Assembly: GCA_023447635.1 (NCBI GenBank)
Contig: JAEXNA010000012.1
Span: 1 to 64,000, forward strand
Reading direction: 5' to 3'
Source of the DNA: Vulcanimicrobiota bacterium
GTDB lineage: Bacteria > Vulcanimicrobiota > Xenobia > Xenobiales > JADMJV01
Length of the DNA: 64,000 bases
The notes under the pieces were generated by a model. The model was given only the letters and a program-made list of their open reading frames with translations. It made no database searches and was not told where the DNA came from. Below are positions 59,990 to 64,000 of this stretch, piece by piece; position 1 is the stretch's first letter; the number at the start of each line of letters is the position of its first letter. The position numbers and the translations under genes were made by a program.

Positions 59990-61285
59990 CTACCGATAGG
60001 TGCGCCCGCCGGGCTGGGTCAGCTCTAGCCCAGCGTGGTCGATGAGCAGTCGGCTGAGCCGGTCCGCTCCGGGCAGCCCGGGCACCTCAGAAAGGTTCTG
60101 CAGCGTCTCCGGCGGCCCCACCGGCAGCCGGAGCAGGCGCGAGCCCAGGGTCAGGCAGAGCATGGGGGTCAGGTCGAAACCGCGATGTTCGAAGCGCACC
60201 TCTTTGACCTGATGCCAGGTGTAGCGCGTTTTGCTCGCCCCCTCCCACAGGATCAACCCCTCCGGCTCGACCTTCAAAATCGTGGTGGCCAGGCGCTTCT
60301 GCTCGCGGAAGCGGCGCCACAGGGTGACCAGCCAGATGGGGGTCAGACCCAGGGTGACGAAGGCGGTTACCGGGGCGACTGGCAGCAGACCGAGCGACAC
60401 CGCGCCTGCCCCCAGACAGGCGCCGGTGGCCAGCGCCGTGGGTCGCTTTGGCTCGGCCTCGAACCCGAACGCGAAGCGCTCGCCCTGGGGCGGAACCGGG
60501 CGCTGGCCCAGCAGCGCCTGCTCCATCGCTTCGGCCGACTCGAAGCGCAGTTCGGGCTCGCTCTGCACGGCTTTTCGGACCGCGTAGTCGACGTGTTCGG
60601 TGACGTTGGCGTTGACCTCGCGTACCGAGCCGAAGACAAAGGGGCGCAGGCTGGGGTCGGCTCCGGTGAACAGATGGTGCATCAGGGCGCCCAGCGAAAA
60701 GACGTCGGAGCGCGGGTCGGTCTGACCCTGGCCGTACTGCTCGGGAGCGGCGTAGCCCGGGGTGCCCATCACGATGGTATCCTGAACTTTGCCCAGGGTG
60801 TAGAAGCGCACCAGGCCAAAGTCGATCAGGCGGATATCGTCGGTCGGAGTGATCATCACGTTGGACGGCTTAAGGTCACGATAGATGATGCCGTGGTCGT
60901 GCAGATACTGCAGCGCCTGGCAGATCTGGATGGCCCAGCCCACCACCCGCGAGGGGCGCAAGCTTTCGGGATGGCTGGTCCAGGCCTCCAGCGTCTGTCC
61001 CTCGACCAACTCCTGGACCAGAAAGCGCCGCCCCTCGCTCTCGAAATAGTCCGTCACCTTGGGTAGGAACGGGTGGGACAGTTTCGACAGCACTTCGGCC
61101 TCGCGCCGGAACAGCGCTTCGAGCTGCTCTTTGTCGGCCTCCGAGGCGGGCGGCAGCTTCATCCGCTTGGCCACCAGGCGGCCAGGAAGCCGCTGGTCGC
61201 GCACTTCGACCACCGTGCTCATGCCGCCCTCGGCGACCGTGCGAACGACGGTGTAGCGGTTCTCTAAAACCTCTCCGTCCTTCAC
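59990..61285 (-). CDS. Ser/Thr protein kinase with membrane anchor and PH-like domain
   Basis: 431 residues. PknB-type kinase domain (about 8-265): ATP-site K40, catalytic D137 (YRDLKPSN in place of HRD), D155 in DFG, and APEQY activation segment end. After it, two membrane helices (about 285-325) and a cytosolic beta-rich domain of PH/GRAM type (RYTWHQVKEVRFEHRGFDL). The ATG overlaps the anti-sigma stop (ATGA), so it is coupled to the sigma operon. It likely phosphorylates the sigma factor or its partner. Confidence 0.93.
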   Translation of the reverse strand: MKDGEVLENRYTVVRTVAEGGMSTVVEVRDQRLPGRLVAKRMKLPPASEADKEQLEALFRREAEVLSKLSHPFLPKVTDYFESEGRRFLVQELVEGQTLEAWTSHPESLRPSRVVGWAIQICQALQYLHDHGIIYRDLKPSNVMITPTDDIRLIDFGLVRFYTLGKVQDTIVMGTPGYAAPEQYGQGQTDPRSDVFSLGALMHHLFTGADPSLRPFVFGSVREVNANVTEHVDYAVRKAVQSEPELRFESAEAMEQALLGQRPVPPQGERFAFGFEAEPKRPTALATGACLGAGAVSLGLLPVAPVTAFVTLGLTPIWLVTLWRRFREQKRLATTILKVEPEGLILWEGASKTRYTWHQVKEVRFEHRGFDLTPMLCLTLGSRLLRLPVGPPETLQNLSEVPGLPGADRLSRLLIDHAGLELTQPGGRTYR

Positions 61286-63465
61286 GGGATCAGCTCCAAT
61301 CGCATCTGCTTGAGCCCTAGCTGCCCTTCCTCGCCCAACACGCTGATCTGCAGGTAGCCTTCTCCCGGCACGGCGGGCAGCGATAGCTCCGCCGCTCCGG
61401 CCGATGCCCGCAGGGCCGTCTCCCAGTCGCCCCGCTCTCGACCGTCCCTGGATAGCAGGCGCAGATGCAGCGTTCCGCGAGCCGAGGAAGAGCCGTCGAG
61501 CAGCAGTTTCAGGCGCAGCGACCCCGAACTGTAGCTGCGGCTATCCAACACCGTGGTGACCTGACCTCCAGCCTCCAGGTCCAGGCGCGGCCCCTCTCGA
61601 CTCAGACGAAAGCGTGCCGCCCCCTGCGCTTTCCAGCGCTCCTCCTGCAGCGGGATCGCCTCGCCTTCACTGCCCCGAGTCAGCTTTATGGCGGGCAGCC
61701 GCAATCGTCCGCCCTTGACCTCGAAGACTCCGGGAACGGTGGGGTTGACGGTCAGTGCGGTGGGCGGCTGCAGCAGGGCCAGCACATACCGACCGTCAGG
61801 CACCCGAGTGATCTCGAACTCTCCGTTCACACCGCTGCTCACGGTCCGCTGATAAGGCGCTCGAAAGTCGGGGTCCAGGCTGTCGCCCGGGACCAGACGG
61901 GCGGCCCACTCGGCCTCATCCTGCAGCCCTCCAACCACCTGCTCCAGCCCGCCCTCCGGAACCTCGATCAGCCGAAGGCGCAGCCCCTCCCGGCGCCCCT
62001 CCACCCCTTCGATCTGGCCGCTCACCGTAGCGCCCTCGGGGGCCAGATCGGCCTGGGCCAGGACCCGCCAGCGCAGCTCGCCCAGCAGGTGGGCGACCAG
62101 ACGCTGGCGCTCTTCGCTGGGCAGCGTCAGTCGAGAGCCCTCCCGTCGACCCAGACTGTCCAGGAAGGCCGACAGCCCCCAGGCGACCCCCGGAGCGTGA
62201 TCGGCCCAGTCGCGTACGGCGGCCAGCAGACGCTCCTCCTCCCACTCCAGGTAGGCCGAGGCGACCTTCAGTCGGGCCGCTCTGGGGTCCACGCCCGGCC
62301 CCACCACGTTGACTTCGAGGCGGGGGTAGTCGACCCCGGGCAGCAGCCAGGGATCGCTGGGAGAGGCGGCCAGAAGGTAAGCGCGGCGGCCGTCTTCGAG
62401 CTCGGCCACGGAGGGCGACACCACCTGTCGCGGCATCACCTCCGACAGCCCGTAGCCCAGGCAGCCCAAACCTGCCAGGACGAGCAGCAAAGACGGCCAC
62501 CGCCCGTCCCTTACCCCGCGATAAGAGGGGAGGGCGCCGGCCACTCCACCTCCCAAAAGGCCCGCCGCCACCACCGTCACGCCCACACAGGCGAGCAGGT
62601 TAGAGAACGGCAGACTGCCCACCAGCAGGGCGATGGTGGGCTGCCAATCCTGCGCTCGGGGCCAACCCAGCGAGGCCCTGGCAACCCATTCCAGAGCTCC
62701 CAGAGGCAAGACTAGCAAGACAAAATCGACGGCCAATCGGGGCAGCGGGCGGGCCGTCTTGAAAGCGACCAGAGCAAAACCGCCGAGTAAGCACAGCCCT
62801 ACCCAGAGGGCGCAAGCCAGGCAGAACGCACCGATCTCGAGACTGGCCAGCAGCGGGAGCGCCACGAACGGGCCGGCCACGGCCAGGCTGCCTGCAGCGC
62901 TGAAGATGGAACGTGGAGTGGGGCGTACCTCGCCTTCCAGGTCGCCCAGCAGGGCGGGCAGGCCGGCTGTCCAGAGCGCGACCAGCAGCACCGCCAGCGA
63001 GGCCCAGAACAGCCCCTCTCCGGTCGGAGCCCAGGAAGCCCAGAGGGCGCTGTCCGGCAGCCCGCGGCGCGGCACCGCTTCGAGTCCGGCATAGGGAGGC
63101 AAGAGCCAGCGAGCGATAGCGGCTAGCGCTACCACGGCGCTCATCCCGCCAAAGGCGGCGACGCGCAGGCCATGACGCCAGGGCCAGCGCTCGTATGGAG
63201 CGCGCAGAGCTCGTCGCAGGAAGGCCCAGCGAGAGGCGGGCGCCGACCCGGTCAGGACGGTCTGGACCAGCCCCTTGAGCCCCGCCGGATCGACTTCGGG
63301 GAACGGCTGCCCCTTCATCTCGGCCGACAGCGAGAGCAGGCGGGTGCGTTGTCGCTGACAGTCAGGACAGCTGTCGAGATGTTCGTTCATCGCCTCGAGG
63401 TCGTCGCCGGTCAGTTCGCCGTCAGCCGAGGCGGAAAAGGCTTCAAAGCACTCATCACACGTCAT
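61282..63465 (-). CDS. Zinc-finger anti-sigma factor with multi-pass membrane and extracytoplasmic domains
   Basis: 727 residues. N-terminal zf-HC2/ZAS motif H29-x3-C33-x2-C36 (plus C3, C6) that binds the sigma factor. One membrane helix follows near 95-120, then several more up to about 345. The C-terminal about 380 residues are extracytoplasmic, with strand-rich modules (a carboxypeptidase-regulatory-like segment EFEITRVPDGRYVLALLQPP). Most anti-sigma factors are much shorter. The start overlaps the sigma gene by 11 bases and the stop overlaps the kinase gene. Confidence 0.88.
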   Translation of the reverse strand: MTCDECFEAFSASADGELTGDDLEAMNEHLDSCPDCQRQRTRLLSLSAEMKGQPFPEVDPAGLKGLVQTVLTGSAPASRWAFLRRALRAPYERWPWRHGLRVAAFGGMSAVVALAAIARWLLPPYAGLEAVPRRGLPDSALWASWAPTGEGLFWASLAVLLVALWTAGLPALLGDLEGEVRPTPRSIFSAAGSLAVAGPFVALPLLASLEIGAFCLACALWVGLCLLGGFALVAFKTARPLPRLAVDFVLLVLPLGALEWVARASLGWPRAQDWQPTIALLVGSLPFSNLLACVGVTVVAAGLLGGGVAGALPSYRGVRDGRWPSLLLVLAGLGCLGYGLSEVMPRQVVSPSVAELEDGRRAYLLAASPSDPWLLPGVDYPRLEVNVVGPGVDPRAARLKVASAYLEWEEERLLAAVRDWADHAPGVAWGLSAFLDSLGRREGSRLTLPSEERQRLVAHLLGELRWRVLAQADLAPEGATVSGQIEGVEGRREGLRLRLIEVPEGGLEQVVGGLQDEAEWAARLVPGDSLDPDFRAPYQRTVSSGVNGEFEITRVPDGRYVLALLQPPTALTVNPTVPGVFEVKGGRLRLPAIKLTRGSEGEAIPLQEERWKAQGAARFRLSREGPRLDLEAGGQVTTVLDSRSYSSGSLRLKLLLDGSSSARGTLHLRLLSRDGRERGDWETALRASAGAAELSLPAVPGEGYLQISVLGEEGQLGLKQMRLELIP

Positions 63466-63967
63466 AAGCTTGGATCAGCCTCCTTCTGGCGTTGGCTACC
63501 CGCGACTTCACGGTGCCCATGGGGATATCGAGGATCTCGGCGATCTCTTCGTAGGAGTAACCCTGCACTTCGCGCAGCGCCAGAATAGTGCGATCGGTGT
63601 CGGTCAGCCGCAGCAGCGCCTTCTTTAGCTGCAGGCGACGCCCGGTCTTTTCCTCGAGCCCGTCGGTCGAGGGGCCCCCGCCTTGCTCGACCACCTCGGT
63701 CAGCGACTGGGGGCGTTTCTGTTTGAGCAGCTTCTTGCAGCGGTTGACCACGATGCGGGTGAACCAGGTGGTAAACGAGGCCGGATCGCGCAGTTGGCGG
63801 ATGTTCTGCAGGACGGAGATGTAGGCGTCCTGCACCGCATCCTGGCAGAGGTGGTGATCTTGCGCCACCGAGTAGCCCAGCCGATAGGCGCTGCGCTGAG
63901 TTCGGCTGACCAGCGGTTCGAAAGCGGCCAGGTCGCCGTCTTGCAGGCGCAGGACCAGACGACGCAC
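63455..63967 (-). CDS. ECF RNA polymerase sigma factor (5' end uncertain)
   Basis: At least 170 residues. Region 2 (AQDHHLCQDAVQDAYISVLQ, then FTTWFTRIVVNRCKKLL) and region 4 (LREVQGYSYEEIAEILDIPM, then GTVKSRVANARRRL) are complete. The frame stays open to the right edge at 64000, and the GTG at 63967 has only a weak AAAGG, so the true start may lie outside the window. It directs RNA polymerase to a stress regulon; the zinc-finger anti-sigma downstream should hold it inactive. Confidence 0.92.
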   Translation of the reverse strand: MRRLVLRLQDGDLAAFEPLVSRTQRSAYRLGYSVAQDHHLCQDAVQDAYISVLQNIRQLRDPASFTTWFTRIVVNRCKKLLKQKRPQSLTEVVEQGGGPSTDGLEEKTGRRLQLKKALLRLTDTDRTILALREVQGYSYEEIAEILDIPMGTVKSRVANARRRLIQAYDV

Positions 63968-64000
63968 TTCGTCGCCTTTATCCGCGCTTGAAGACAGGCC

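Noticed and set aside
1..64000. Mobile element or prophage
   Set aside because: No transposase, integrase, inverted terminal repeats or phage structural genes were recognised.

Overview
The window is dense, GC-rich bacterial DNA with about 56 protein genes, no recognisable tRNA or rRNA, and no transposase, integrase or CRISPR array. Lipobox lipoproteins, many Sec signal peptides, minor pseudopilins, a secretin-like protein and Rieske/M1/M48 enzymes point to a free-living diderm. Shine-Dalgarno motifs (GGAGG type) decide several starts, and GTG and TTG starts are frequent. The mix (ECF sigma/anti-sigma/Ser-Thr kinase operon, EF-hand calpain-like protease, leaderless hydrolases with disordered N-termini, signalling proteins with lost catalytic residues) fits a poorly sampled phylum, possibly Candidatus Eremiobacterota/Xenobia-like. 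That assignment is a low-confidence inference.

Layout. 1-400: duplicated terminator-bearing modules and 21-bp repeats. 0.4-3.8 kb: hybrid histidine kinase divergent from a response regulator that lacks its phospho-acceptor Asp. 3.9-5.7 kb: tandem glycine-rich paralogues. 5.9-13.9 kb: dienelactone hydrolase, Bax-inhibitor-1-type membrane protein, RNase II/R, VWA protein, a multi-pass protein whose 3' end is joined out of frame to a sigma-factor region 4 relic, MarR, and a two-helix membrane protein. 13.9-21 kb: exported flavodoxin, alpha/beta hydrolase, phospholipase-D-like protein, EF-hand/calpain-like protease, secretin-like protein, DUF4173-type membrane protein. 21-32.6 kb: secreted TPR-like protein, a 57-residue basic protein, M1 aminopeptidase, Rieske oxygenase, M48 peptidase, nitroreductase and a GH5 cellulase lipoprotein with two CBM2 modules. 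32.8-37.8 kb: subtilase and the Hen1-Pnkp RNA-repair operon. 38-41 kb: repeat lipoprotein, a repeat-rich gap with a possible small RNA, RRM protein and DEAD-box helicase.

41.8-49.8 kb is one co-oriented run: three minor pseudopilins (PilV/W/X-like), then metallo-beta-lactamase-fold protein, glycosyltransferase, PqqD-like protein, nucleotidyltransferase-fold protein, HprK-like P-loop protein and a second glycosyltransferase. The last five overlap end to end. No RiPP precursor or maturase is visible. This is the best candidate here for an uncharacterised system.

49.9-64 kb: APC permease, SMR efflux pump with TetR regulator, NTF2-like protein, an unknown protein, a triple-YbjQ protein, a DUF2272 protein next to five ~62-bp repeats, a hybrid kinase with a degenerate ATP-binding domain, a leaderless propeller-like protein, and the operon sigma factor - anti-sigma - Ser/Thr kinase - EcsC at the right edge.
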